DNA of 64,000 nucleotides, from contig NZ_JASD01000008.1 in NCBI RefSeq assembly GCF_000622385.1, forward strand, positions 1,054,001 through 1,118,000, in the 5' to 3' direction. Positions 1 through 7,676 of the stretch are shown here, one piece after another. The position numbers and the translations under genes are program-made. Below the pieces are notes generated by a model. The model was not told the origin of the DNA, did not search any database, and saw only the letters and a program-made list of their open reading frames with translations. The first letter of the stretch is position 1. Each line of letters starts with the position of its first letter. This DNA is from Sulfitobacter noctilucicola. Its GTDB lineage: Bacteria > Pseudomonadota > Alphaproteobacteria > Rhodobacterales > Rhodobacteraceae.

Positions 1-2087
1 AGATCGACGCCATCACGCCCGAGAATTACGGCCCTGAGCTGTGCCGGATGATCGCGCGTGTACGGCCTGAACTCGATGCGTATCTGGTCACCGAACGGTC
101 GGTAGAGGACATCGCGGGCCATGATCTGGGTATTTGCAGGCGGGTATTCTACAATCAGGAGGACTTCATGGAGTTGCACCTGAACATCCTGCGCGGAGTT
201 CAGTCTCGCAATAAATCCCCGTTCTTCACGGCACTGGTGGAATACTCCAAACAGCCAACCGGTGTTTTCCACGCTATGCCAATCAGTCGCGGCAAATCTA
301 TTACGCGGTCGCACTGGATTCAGGATATGGGCGCATTCTACGGGCCCAATATTTTCCTAGCTGAAACCTCTGCCACGTCCGGCGGGTTGGACAGCCTTTT
401 AGAACCCCATGGCCCGATCAAAGAGGCACAGGAACTGGCGGCGCGGGCCTTCGGCTCCAAGCAGACCTTCTTTGCCACAAACGGCACCTCGACCTGTAAC
501 AAAATCGTTGTGCAAGCGCTTATAAAACCTGGCGATATCGTGCTGGTAGACCGCGATTGCCACAAATCGCATCACTACGGAATGGTGCTGGCTGGCGCGC
601 AGGTTTGTTATCTCGACAGCTATCCCCTGAATAAATACTCGATGTATGGTGCCGTTCCGCTGCACGACATCAAAAAGCAATTGCTTGATCTGAAGGCCGC
701 TGGAAAGCTGGATCAAGTCCGGATGTTGTTGCTGACCAACTGCACTTTTGACGGGTTGGTCTACAATGTTGAGCGGGTCATGGAAGAGTGTCTCGCGATC
801 AAGCCTGATCTGATCTTTCTTTGGGATGAGGCATGGTTCGCATTTGCCCGCTTCAACCCGACGTATCGCCAGCGGACAGGTATGAATACGGCAAATATGC
901 TGCGCGAAAAGCTCAAGTCGGAAGCCCATGCGCAAAGATATGAAGCGCAACAGGTCGCCCTTAAAGATGCTGACGATGAGGAGCTGCTAAACACTCGGTT
1001 GATCCCGCCACCGCATGCGCGTGTTCGGGTCTATGCAACCCAATCGACCCATAAAACGCTGACCTCCTTGAGGCAGGGTTCCATGATCCACGTCAACGAT
1101 CAGGACTTCAAAGGCGAGGTCGAACAGTCGTTTCACGAAGCCTACATGACGCATACATCGACCTCCCCCAACTATCAGATCATTGCGTCGTTAGATGTAG
1201 GGCGCAGACAGGTCGAACTTGAAGGCTTCGAGTTTGTGCAAAGGCAGGTCGAAGCGGCGATGTCCATGCGGCGCGCCATCAGCGACCATCCTTTGCTAAG
1301 CAAGTATTTCAAGGTCCTGACCGCAGGCGATATGATCCCCGAAGAGCACCGTGAGAGCGGCCTGACCAGCTACTATGATACCGAGCAAGGCTGGACGGAC
1401 ATGTGGGAGTGCTGGGAGAATGATGAATTCGCCCTCGACCCCACACGGGTCACCTTGTCGGTCGGAAATACAGGTTGGGACGGGGATACCTTTAAAACGG
1501 ATATCTTGATGGATCGTTACGGCATCCAGATCAACAAGACCTCTCGCAATACAGTTCTGTTCATGACCAACATCGGCACCACGCGTTCTTCGGTTGCCTA
1601 TCTGATTGAAGTGCTGGTCGAGATTGCCAAGTCGCTGGACGAGCGGCTTGACGATGCAAGCCGGATGGAGCGGTTGTCTCACGACAAACGTGTCTCCAAT
1701 CTGATGGAACACTACCCGCCGCTGCCTGATTTCAGCCGCTTCCATGATGCGTTCAAAGCGGACAGCACCACAGACGGTGACATCCGGACGGCGTATTATC
1801 TGAGCTATGACGACACGAATTGTGACTATCTTGATCTGGATGGCTCGCTGAAACATGCGATGGAAGAAGGCAAAACTATCGTGTCGGCTTCGTTCATCAT
1901 CCCGTATCCCCCCGGTTTCCCGATCCTCGTGCCAGGGCAGGTCATCTCGGACGAAATACTGTCGTTCATGCGCGCTTTGGATGTGAGCGAAATCCACGGC
2001 TACCGTCCTGATCTTGGCCTGCGTGTCTTTACGGACGAAGCATTGGCCAGCGTCAGCGCAAAACAACTCTCGAACTCAAAAGCTTAA
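1..2087 (+). CDS. Orn/Lys/Arg decarboxylase family protein (5' end outside window)
   Basis: PLP-dependent fold-type I decarboxylase of the ornithine/lysine/arginine class, predicted to convert a basic amino acid to its amine and CO2. The reading frame is open from base 3 with no upstream stop, so the true start lies before the window; the first in-window ATG is at 48. The PLP lysine is the codon at 1053-1055, in the motif ATQSTHKTLTSLRQGS, and FFATNGTSTCNK (near base 470) is the expected phosphate-binding region. The C-terminal third (HGYRPDLGLRVF at the end) matches the family's C-terminal domain. Which amino acid is used cannot be decided from sequence alone. It is the first of four tightly packed genes; only 16 bases separate it from the ATP-grasp gene. 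Confidence 0.88.
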   Translation, partial: IDAITPENYGPELCRMIARVRPELDAYLVTERSVEDIAGHDLGICRRVFYNQEDFMELHLNILRGVQSRNKSPFFTALVEYSKQPTGVFHAMPISRGKSITRSHWIQDMGAFYGPNIFLAETSATSGGLDSLLEPHGPIKEAQELAARAFGSKQTFFATNGTSTCNKIVVQALIKPGDIVLVDRDCHKSHHYGMVLAGAQVCYLDSYPLNKYSMYGAVPLHDIKKQLLDLKAAGKLDQVRMLLLTNCTFDGLVYNVERVMEECLAIKPDLIFLWDEAWFAFARFNPTYRQRTGMNTANMLREKLKSEAHAQRYEAQQVALKDADDEELLNTRLIPPPHARVRVYATQSTHKTLTSLRQGSMIHVNDQDFKGEVEQSFHEAYMTHTSTSPNYQIIASLDVGRRQVELEGFEFVQRQVEAAMSMRRAISDHPLLSKYFKVLTAGDMIPEEHRESGLTSYYDTEQGWTDMWECWENDEFALDPTRVTLSVGNTGWDGDTFKTDILMDRYGIQINKTSRNTVLFMTNIGTTRSSVAYLIEVLVEIAKSLDERLDDASRMERLSHDKRVSNLMEHYPPLPDFSRFHDAFKADSTTDGDIRTAYYLSYDDTNCDYLDLDGSLKHAMEEGKTIVSASFIIPYPPGFPILVPGQVISDEILSFMRALDVSEIHGYRPDLGLRVFTDEALASVSAKQLSNSKA

Positions 2088-2103
2088 GAAAAGGACCACA
2101 AAT

Positions 2104-3561
2104 ATGGCTACTGTTCTGAAAAATATCTCTGAAATCCGCCGGTTCTTTCACCGAAACGAAGACCCGATCTATTTCATCTCGGCTACGAACTTCAACCTTC
2201 TGGGCCTTGATGAGTGGGTCAAGAATTTCAAATACATCTGCTACATCGACTGCTACGGGGGCAAGCACCCGAACGTCTTTTGCCCGTCCGAGCAGCCGCA
2301 TGCGGAATTCCAGTCCATCGAGGACATCAACAACTACCTGTTGCAGCACAAAGAAGTCATCGACTTTATCAAGCGGCGCGGCGGCAAGCCGAAGTTTGTC
2401 TTCTTGATGTTTGATGAGGAAACTGAACGCCTGTCAAAAGAGCTGGGTGCCAGCGTCTGGTTCCCGAAAGCCAAGCTGCGGACGTCGATGGACAACAAGA
2501 TCGAAACCGTACGCATCGGCAACAAGGCAGGTGTGCCATCGGTGCCGAACGTTCTGGCCGAGGTCAAATCATATGACGACCTAAAGAAGACATGCGAGAA
2601 AGCCGGTATCGGACACGATCTGGTGTTGCAGTCCGCTTTCGGTGACAGTGGTCACACGACTTTCTTCATCAAAAACGAAGCAGACTTCCGCCGCCATGAA
2701 TCAGAGATCATCGGCGAGGGTGAGATCAAGATCATGAAGCGGATCGACTGTCGGGGTGCTGCGATCGAGGCTTGTGCGACGAAAGAAGGCACGATTGTTG
2801 GCCCCCTGATGACTGAGCTTGTAGGCTTCAAGGAGCTGACGCCCTACCGCGGCGGCTGGTGCGGGAATGAAATTCTCGCGACCGCTTTCCCACCCAAAGT
2901 GCGCGACAAAGCACGCGAGTTGACCTTCAAATTCGGTGAGCAACTTCGCAAAGAAGGATATCGCGGCTACTTCGAATTGGATTTCCTGATCGACAAGAAA
3001 ACAGGTGATCTGTGGCTGGGCGAGCTGAACCCGCGTATCACAGGGGCGTCGTCCATGACCAACCATGCCGCGTTCGCACATGCCGATGCGCCGCTGTTCC
3101 TTTTCCATCTCCTCGAATTTTCAAAGAAAAAATTCAACCTTGATGTGGATGAGCTGAACGCACGGTGGGCCGATCCAGACAACATCGACGGTTGGTCGCA
3201 GATGGTAATCAAGCATACCGAAGACAGTGTCGATATCTGCACCGCAGCACCCGAGACCGGCATCTACAAGATGAAAGAAGACGGCAGTGTTGTGTTTGAC
3301 CGCTTCGATTATCACCGTCGCGCAGTAGAGAGCGAGAACGAAGCGTTCTTCCTTTCCATTTTGCGTCCGGGCGAATACCGCTACGAAGGGGCCGACATTG
3401 GCATCCTTGTGACACGCGGCCGTTCGATGACGAAGGGTTTCCAGTTGAATGAGCGGGCGAAAAAGTGGATTCACGGGATCAAACAATCGGTTGATGGCAA
3501 ACCGCTTCCCACGGCGCAAGCCGGTCCTGAACTGTCTGATCCGGCGTTCAAAATTCTTTAA
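2104..3561 (+). CDS. ATP-grasp domain protein (biotin carboxylase-like ligase)
   Basis: A 485-residue ATP-grasp enzyme. The family joins a carboxylate, activated as acyl phosphate, to an amine or other nucleophile. The metal-binding end of the fold is visible as WLGELNPRITGASSMTN near residue 310, and lysines in IKIMKRIDCRGAA fit the nucleotide-binding region. An N-terminal preATP-grasp-like segment (FISATNFNLLGLDEWVKN) precedes it. The start at 2104 is preferred over an in-frame upstream codon at 2014 because a purine-rich AAAAGGA sits just before it and 2014 lies inside the decarboxylase. No biotinyl partner is encoded nearby, so carboxylation is unlikely. An amine produced by the upstream decarboxylase is a plausible co-substrate, but that is inference. 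Confidence 0.8.
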   Translation: MATVLKNISEIRRFFHRNEDPIYFISATNFNLLGLDEWVKNFKYICYIDCYGGKHPNVFCPSEQPHAEFQSIEDINNYLLQHKEVIDFIKRRGGKPKFVFLMFDEETERLSKELGASVWFPKAKLRTSMDNKIETVRIGNKAGVPSVPNVLAEVKSYDDLKKTCEKAGIGHDLVLQSAFGDSGHTTFFIKNEADFRRHESEIIGEGEIKIMKRIDCRGAAIEACATKEGTIVGPLMTELVGFKELTPYRGGWCGNEILATAFPPKVRDKARELTFKFGEQLRKEGYRGYFELDFLIDKKTGDLWLGELNPRITGASSMTNHAAFAHADAPLFLFHLLEFSKKKFNLDVDELNARWADPDNIDGWSQMVIKHTEDSVDICTAAPETGIYKMKEDGSVVFDRFDYHRRAVESENEAFFLSILRPGEYRYEGADIGILVTRGRSMTKGFQLNERAKKWIHGIKQSVDGKPLPTAQAGPELSDPAFKIL

Positions 3562-3573
3562 CGAAAGGCTCCG

Positions 3574-4545
3574 ATGTACTGGCGCGCTTTAGATATTGAA
3601 ACGCCCGGTCCCAAGTGGGCCGGGCTTTTCGCTGAATACTGGCCTGACTACCGCAAGTGGTGGTTGCAGGAAGGTGAAACGGCGCGTCCGACGTACCGTG
3701 AATGCCGCCGTGCGCTTGCTACGCACATGCCAGAGCTGATCCCCCTGTATGAGGATCTTTGCGCACAGGCAGGCGGCGGCGATTTGGCCGCGCGTTTCCT
3801 AAGCTTTTATAATCCGCCCCCCTACTTGTCAGGCTGTTCACAAGCAATCTGGGCTGGCAAGGAACCGGTCATGGTGCGCAACTATGACTACAACCCCAAC
3901 GCTTTTGACCAACTGGCGCTGAACACGAAATGGTCAGGCCGTCAGGTGCTTGGCATCTCTGACGGACTATGGGGATTGGTGGATGGCGTGAATGATGCGG
4001 GCCTGTCCATATCGCTGACATTTGGCGGCCGTCGCATCGTCGGAGAAGGTTTTGGGGTGCCGCTGATCCTACGCTATGTGCTGCAAACTTGCGAAACTGT
4101 GGACGAAGCGACCGCCGTTCTGGCGCGTGTTCCAACGCATATGAGCTACAATGTTACCGTATTGGACCGCAAGCGCCGCTACGCCACGGCCATGATGGCA
4201 CCGGATCGGGAAACACTCATCACCCATGCCGCAGTTGCGACCAACCATCAGGAAAACGTGGAATGGATCAGCCACGCCCGTTTCACCGCAACGGTTGAGC
4301 GAGAGCGATTTCTGCTAAACCGCTTGAGGATGCACAAAGATCCCGAGGAAAAATTCATCGGCGCGTTTCTCAAGCCGCCCTTGTATTCGACAGCGTTTTC
4401 CGCCGGTTTCGGGACGCTTTATACAGCGGTGTACCGGCCGCGTAAGCGCGAAATGGAACTCCGCTGGCCGGGTACAGTCTGGCCGCTTTCGATGGATCAC
4501 TTTGTAGAGGGGGCACGTGAAGTGCTTGTACCGGGGGCGGCATGA
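3574..4545 (+). CDS. C45-type autoproteolytic acyltransferase/amidohydrolase (Ntn fold)
   Basis: A 323-residue protein of the acyl-CoA:6-aminopenicillanate acyltransferase / linear amide C-N hydrolase superfamily. These precursors cleave themselves before a cysteine that becomes the N-terminal nucleophile. The expected sequence is SGCSQAIW with Cys88, followed by VRNYDYNPNAF and SDGLWGLVDGVNDAGLSIS, both typical of the C45/C59 group. Self-cleavage would release a pro-segment of about 87 residues. The gene is 12 bases after the ATP-grasp gene with a GAAAGG ribosome site, and overlaps the next gene by 4 bases, so translation is probably coupled. Whether it forms or hydrolyses an amide is unknown. 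Confidence 0.82.
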   Translation: MYWRALDIETPGPKWAGLFAEYWPDYRKWWLQEGETARPTYRECRRALATHMPELIPLYEDLCAQAGGGDLAARFLSFYNPPPYLSGCSQAIWAGKEPVMVRNYDYNPNAFDQLALNTKWSGRQVLGISDGLWGLVDGVNDAGLSISLTFGGRRIVGEGFGVPLILRYVLQTCETVDEATAVLARVPTHMSYNVTVLDRKRRYATAMMAPDRETLITHAAVATNHQENVEWISHARFTATVERERFLLNRLRMHKDPEEKFIGAFLKPPLYSTAFSAGFGTLYTAVYRPRKREMELRWPGTVWPLSMDHFVEGAREVLVPGAA

Positions 4546-5657
4546 GCAAGGGTCCACTCGCAACTCTGAAAGTAATCGAATTCTCCGGGCTTGGTCCTGC
4601 ACCATTAGTGGGTCAGTTGTTGGCCGATCTGGGTGCGGATGTAGTCACCATTGATCGTGAGTTTGCACCTGCCGATAAGACGGACATCAACCGGCGGGGC
4701 AAACGCTCCGTTGTGTTGAACCTCAAATCGGATGCCGGCCTGTCAGCTGCCAGGCTGCTTGTCGCGCAAGGCGACGTCGTGATTGAGGGGTTCCGCCCCG
4801 GTGTTATGGAACGGCTTGGTTTAGGTCCGGATGCGTGCCCCGACACCGTAATCTATGCGCGGATGACAGGCTGGGGGCAGGACGGGCCGTGGTCACATAC
4901 GGCAGGGCACGACATCAATTATCTGGCTCTGACAGGTGCGTTGCACGCGATGGGAGACGGCGGCGCACCGCCTGTGCCGCCTATGAACCTTGTCGCGGAT
5001 TATGGCGGCGGCACGATGTTCCTGATTTTCGGTGTCCTTGCTGCCGTTATCGAAAGGGGTGTGTCCGGCAAAGGACAGGTTGTCGATGCGGCGATGGTCG
5101 ATGGCGTCCCTGCGATGATGGGTCTGATCTACGGCATGCTCGCGCAGGGTACATGGAGCGAGCAGCGTGCGCAGAACTGGCTGGACGGGGCTGCACCATT
5201 TTACCGTTGCTACACATGCGCGGATGGCAAGTTTGTCTCGGTAGGCGCGTTGGAGCCGCAGTTTTATGCAATCTTGCTGGAGAAGCTGCACATGCCGGCG
5301 GAATATGCTGTGACCCAGAATGACCGCAGCACGTGGGCAGAGCGTACGCGGGAGTTTGCAGAAATCTTTGTTCGGCAGTCGCGGGATGCTTGGGCCGATC
5401 TGTTTGAAGGCACGGATGCTTGCATTGCCCCTGTGCTGACCTTTTCGGAAGCGGCAAACCACCTCCACATGGCAGCGCGCAAAAACCTTGTGCGCCCGGA
5501 TGATGTGCTTCAGTCCGCAACCGCGCCGCGGTTCAGCCGGTTCAACCCGTCTGCATCTCAGCCTGTTACGGGAAAGGGTGCTGAAACGCAGAGCATTCTG
5601 GAAGGCCTAGGCTTGTCAGCAGGAGAAATAGCAGCGGCCAGCAAAAAGACCCCCTGA
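4542..5657 (+). CDS. CaiB/BaiF family CoA-transferase or alpha-methylacyl-CoA racemase-like protein
   Basis: A 371-residue family III CoA-transferase-fold protein. The N-terminal KVIEFSGLGPAPLVGQLLADLGADV and the run GWGQDGPWSHTAGHDINYLA near residue 110 match the alpha-methylacyl-CoA racemase branch, in which a conserved His-Asp pair acts on the alpha carbon of acyl-CoA. Family members either move CoA between carboxylates or epimerise acyl-CoA thioesters. The ATG overlaps the stop of the C45 gene (ATGA), and a terminator follows at 5643-5670, closing the operon. In this setting it may prepare or epimerise an acyl group for the cluster's product, but the role is unknown. Confidence 0.8.
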   Translation: MSKGPLATLKVIEFSGLGPAPLVGQLLADLGADVVTIDREFAPADKTDINRRGKRSVVLNLKSDAGLSAARLLVAQGDVVIEGFRPGVMERLGLGPDACPDTVIYARMTGWGQDGPWSHTAGHDINYLALTGALHAMGDGGAPPVPPMNLVADYGGGTMFLIFGVLAAVIERGVSGKGQVVDAAMVDGVPAMMGLIYGMLAQGTWSEQRAQNWLDGAAPFYRCYTCADGKFVSVGALEPQFYAILLEKLHMPAEYAVTQNDRSTWAERTREFAEIFVRQSRDAWADLFEGTDACIAPVLTFSEAANHLHMAARKNLVRPDDVLQSATAPRFSRFNPSASQPVTGKGAETQSILEGLGLSAGEIAAASKKTP

Positions 5658-5670
5658 AAAGGGGGCCTTT
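5643..5670. terminator. Bidirectional intrinsic terminator
   Basis: CCCCCT (5650-5655) pairs with AGGGGG (5660-5665) around a GAAA loop. A-run 5643-5647 and T-run 5668-5670 flank the stem, so it can stop transcription from both the CaiB gene and the convergent PfpI gene. Confidence 0.75.
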
Positions 5671-5690
5671 CTGTTCTGGCGATAAGAGAG

Positions 5691-6251
5691 TTATGCGGCT
5701 TTGCGCTCGTGTTCGCCCTCTTCGATTTCTTCGACGATTTTCGAAACAAATGCGTCGAGATCTTCTGGTGACCGGCTGGTGATAATGCCTTGATCAACCA
5801 CCACTTCGCTGTCTTCCCAGTGTGCGCCAGCATTGATCAGATCGGTTTTGATTGATCCGTAAGAGGTGGCCTTGCGGCCTTTGATCAGGTCGGCTTCGAT
5901 CAGCAACCACGGTGCGTGACAGACAGCGGCAACAGTTTTGCCGCCGTTGCCGAACGCCTTGATGAGCGCCACAGCATCTTTGTTTGCACGCAGAATGTCT
6001 GGGTTAATCTGGCCGCCCGGCAGGACGATCGCGTCATAGTCATCTACGTTGACGTCTTTGAGCGCGATATCGGCGCTCACCGTGTCGCCCCAGTCGTCAG
6101 TGTCCCACCCTTTGATGTCTGAACCGTCAGGCGTGGCCACGTGAACGGCAGCTCCTTTTGCCTTCAGATCTGCCAGTGGCTTCTCCAGCTCTGACTGTTC
6201 AAAGCCGTTGGTGGACAGGATGAGAATTTTTGCGTTTGTAATGGAAGTCAT
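5691..6251 (-). CDS. PfpI/DJ-1 family protein (class I glutamine amidotransferase-like)
   Basis: A 186-residue DJ-1/PfpI superfamily protein. The nucleophile elbow AAVCHAPW (Cys about residue 109, followed by His) is intact, and the N-terminal strand AKILILSTNGFEQSELEKPL is typical of PfpI/YhbO proteins. Members act as intracellular proteases, glyoxalase III-type hydratases or deglycases in stress protection; which activity applies here cannot be read. The start has a GAGGAATGAT ribosome site. It is a single gene, convergent with the CaiB gene and divergent from the pqi operon. Confidence 0.88.
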   Translation of the reverse strand: MTSITNAKILILSTNGFEQSELEKPLADLKAKGAAVHVATPDGSDIKGWDTDDWGDTVSADIALKDVNVDDYDAIVLPGGQINPDILRANKDAVALIKAFGNGGKTVAAVCHAPWLLIEADLIKGRKATSYGSIKTDLINAGAHWEDSEVVVDQGIITSRSPEDLDAFVSKIVEEIEEGEHERKAA

Positions 6252-6405
6252 ATCATTCCTCGCATGTTAGTGTTTTGCATCATTGCTTGGCACCTTAACG
6301 TGCAGCGATTGCAGTTGTTCCAAAGAGACGGCAGCGGCTTCTCGCTGGCACCGATGACGCAGAATCTCCGTGTCTTCTGAGGGGCAGCACCCTATATTGA
6401 ACGGT

Positions 6406-7056
6406 ATGCGCGATTTTGCCGAACCACAGACCACCGAGCATTCGCTGGAAGACCTTATCGTCTGTCCGCAATGCGACGCTGTGTTTCGTTTCCAGAAACC
6501 CAAGAACGGCGAACGCGCCGCATGTCAGCGGTGTCATAAGGCGCTGATCACGCCCCGTCGGAATGCGGGCTTGCATATCATCGCAGTTGCGTTTGCGGTG
6601 TTGTTCCTGATCATCGGGGCTGCGGTCTTTCCTTTCCTGACGATTGACGCTGCGGGCAACCGAAATGCAGTGTCCATTCTGGATGCGGCATTGGCGTTCT
6701 CGGGTGGTCCGATGATTTTTCTGTCACTCGCCACGGCGGGCCTGATCATTTTTGTGCCCCTCATTCGGGTTATTCTGACGTTATACGTGCTTGTTCCTGT
6801 CGTTCTTGACAGGCCAGCGGCGCGCCACGCGATTGGTGCATTTCGTCTGTCAGAAGCACTGCGCCCTTGGTCAATGGCCGAAATTTTTGCCATCGGATGT
6901 GCGGTCGCTCTGGTCAAAGTGGCTGATCTGGCGCAGGTCGGGTTCGGACCGGCATTCTGGATGTTCGGTATTCTTGTTGTTCTTGTGATCGCGCAGGACA
7001 GCTTCATGTGTAAGTGGTCAGTATGGTATCGTCTGGAACATCCGAAAAATTCGTAA
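6406..7056 (+). CDS. Paraquat-inducible protein A-like membrane protein (first copy)
   Basis: A PqiA-domain inner-membrane protein of about 216 residues. An N-terminal zinc-ribbon-like segment (CPQCDAVFRF then CQRCHKAL) is followed by four hydrophobic segments, including HIIAVAFAVLFLIIGAAVFPF. PqiA proteins partner with PqiB/MCE proteins in lipid trafficking between the inner and outer membranes. A GTG at 6370 would add 12 residues; the ATG at 6406 is preferred, though neither has a strong ribosome site. The gene overlaps the second PqiA-like gene by 34 bases. In E. coli PqiA is a single protein with two such domains; here they are encoded separately. Confidence 0.82.
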   Translation: MRDFAEPQTTEHSLEDLIVCPQCDAVFRFQKPKNGERAACQRCHKALITPRRNAGLHIIAVAFAVLFLIIGAAVFPFLTIDAAGNRNAVSILDAALAFSGGPMIFLSLATAGLIIFVPLIRVILTLYVLVPVVLDRPAARHAIGAFRLSEALRPWSMAEIFAIGCAVALVKVADLAQVGFGPAFWMFGILVVLVIAQDSFMCKWSVWYRLEHPKNS

Positions 7057-7676
7057 CCGCCCGCGAGATGGGGATCGTCGCGTGCAGGCGGTGTACGAAG
7101 GCGTGGCCGATTGACCGCGAAACCTGCGGCCGTTGCGGGCATTCCCTACAGTCACGCGACCGGCACAGTCTTCAAAAGGTGTGGGCGTATTGGTTGGTCG
7201 GGCTGATCTGCTATATCCCCGCAAATATCTATCCGATGTTGCGGACACAGACGCTGTTTCAGGTCGATGAAAGCACCATTATCGGCGGCGCTGTCGACAT
7301 TGCACACTACGGCAACTACGGCATTGCGGCGATTATCCTGATCGCCTCGGTTGTCATCCCGCTGGCCAAATTCTGGGCTGTCGCCTATCTGGCCGTCAGC
7401 GTCAAAAGCCCCACCCGTGTATCCAACCACCGGCGTCAGCTTTTGTACGAAATCGTTGAATATATCGGGCGTTGGTCCATGATCGACATTTTTGTGGTTG
7501 CGATCCTGTCTGCGCTGGTGCAACTCAAGACATTGGCATCCATTAACCCCGGTATCGCGAGCATCTTCTTCGCGCTCTCGGTGATTTTCACAATGCTTTC
7601 TGCGCAGTCGTTTGACTCCCGCCTGATCTGGGACGCCCAAGCGAAAGAGGGGGGTAAACGACCCGATGAACGATGA
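7023..7676 (+). CDS. Paraquat-inducible protein A-like membrane protein (second copy)
   Basis: The second PqiA-domain protein, about 217 residues. It has a cysteine pair motif (CRRC, CGRCGHSL) and several membrane segments, such as VWAYWLVGLICYIPANIYPML, which carries the YIPAN-YP signature of the family, and YGIAAIILIASVVIPLAK. A GTG nine bases upstream (7014) is an alternative start. It ends inside the start of the PqiB-like gene (11-base overlap), so the two are probably translationally coupled. Together the two genes correspond to the two halves of E. coli PqiA. Confidence 0.82.
   Translation: MVSSGTSEKFVTAREMGIVACRRCTKAWPIDRETCGRCGHSLQSRDRHSLQKVWAYWLVGLICYIPANIYPMLRTQTLFQVDESTIIGGAVDIAHYGNYGIAAIILIASVVIPLAKFWAVAYLAVSVKSPTRVSNHRRQLLYEIVEYIGRWSMIDIFVVAILSALVQLKTLASINPGIASIFFALSVIFTMLSAQSFDSRLIWDAQAKEGGKRPDER

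Noticed and set aside
1296..2066. 256-codon minus-strand open frame
   Set aside because: Antisense of the decarboxylase; no ribosome site or family resemblance.
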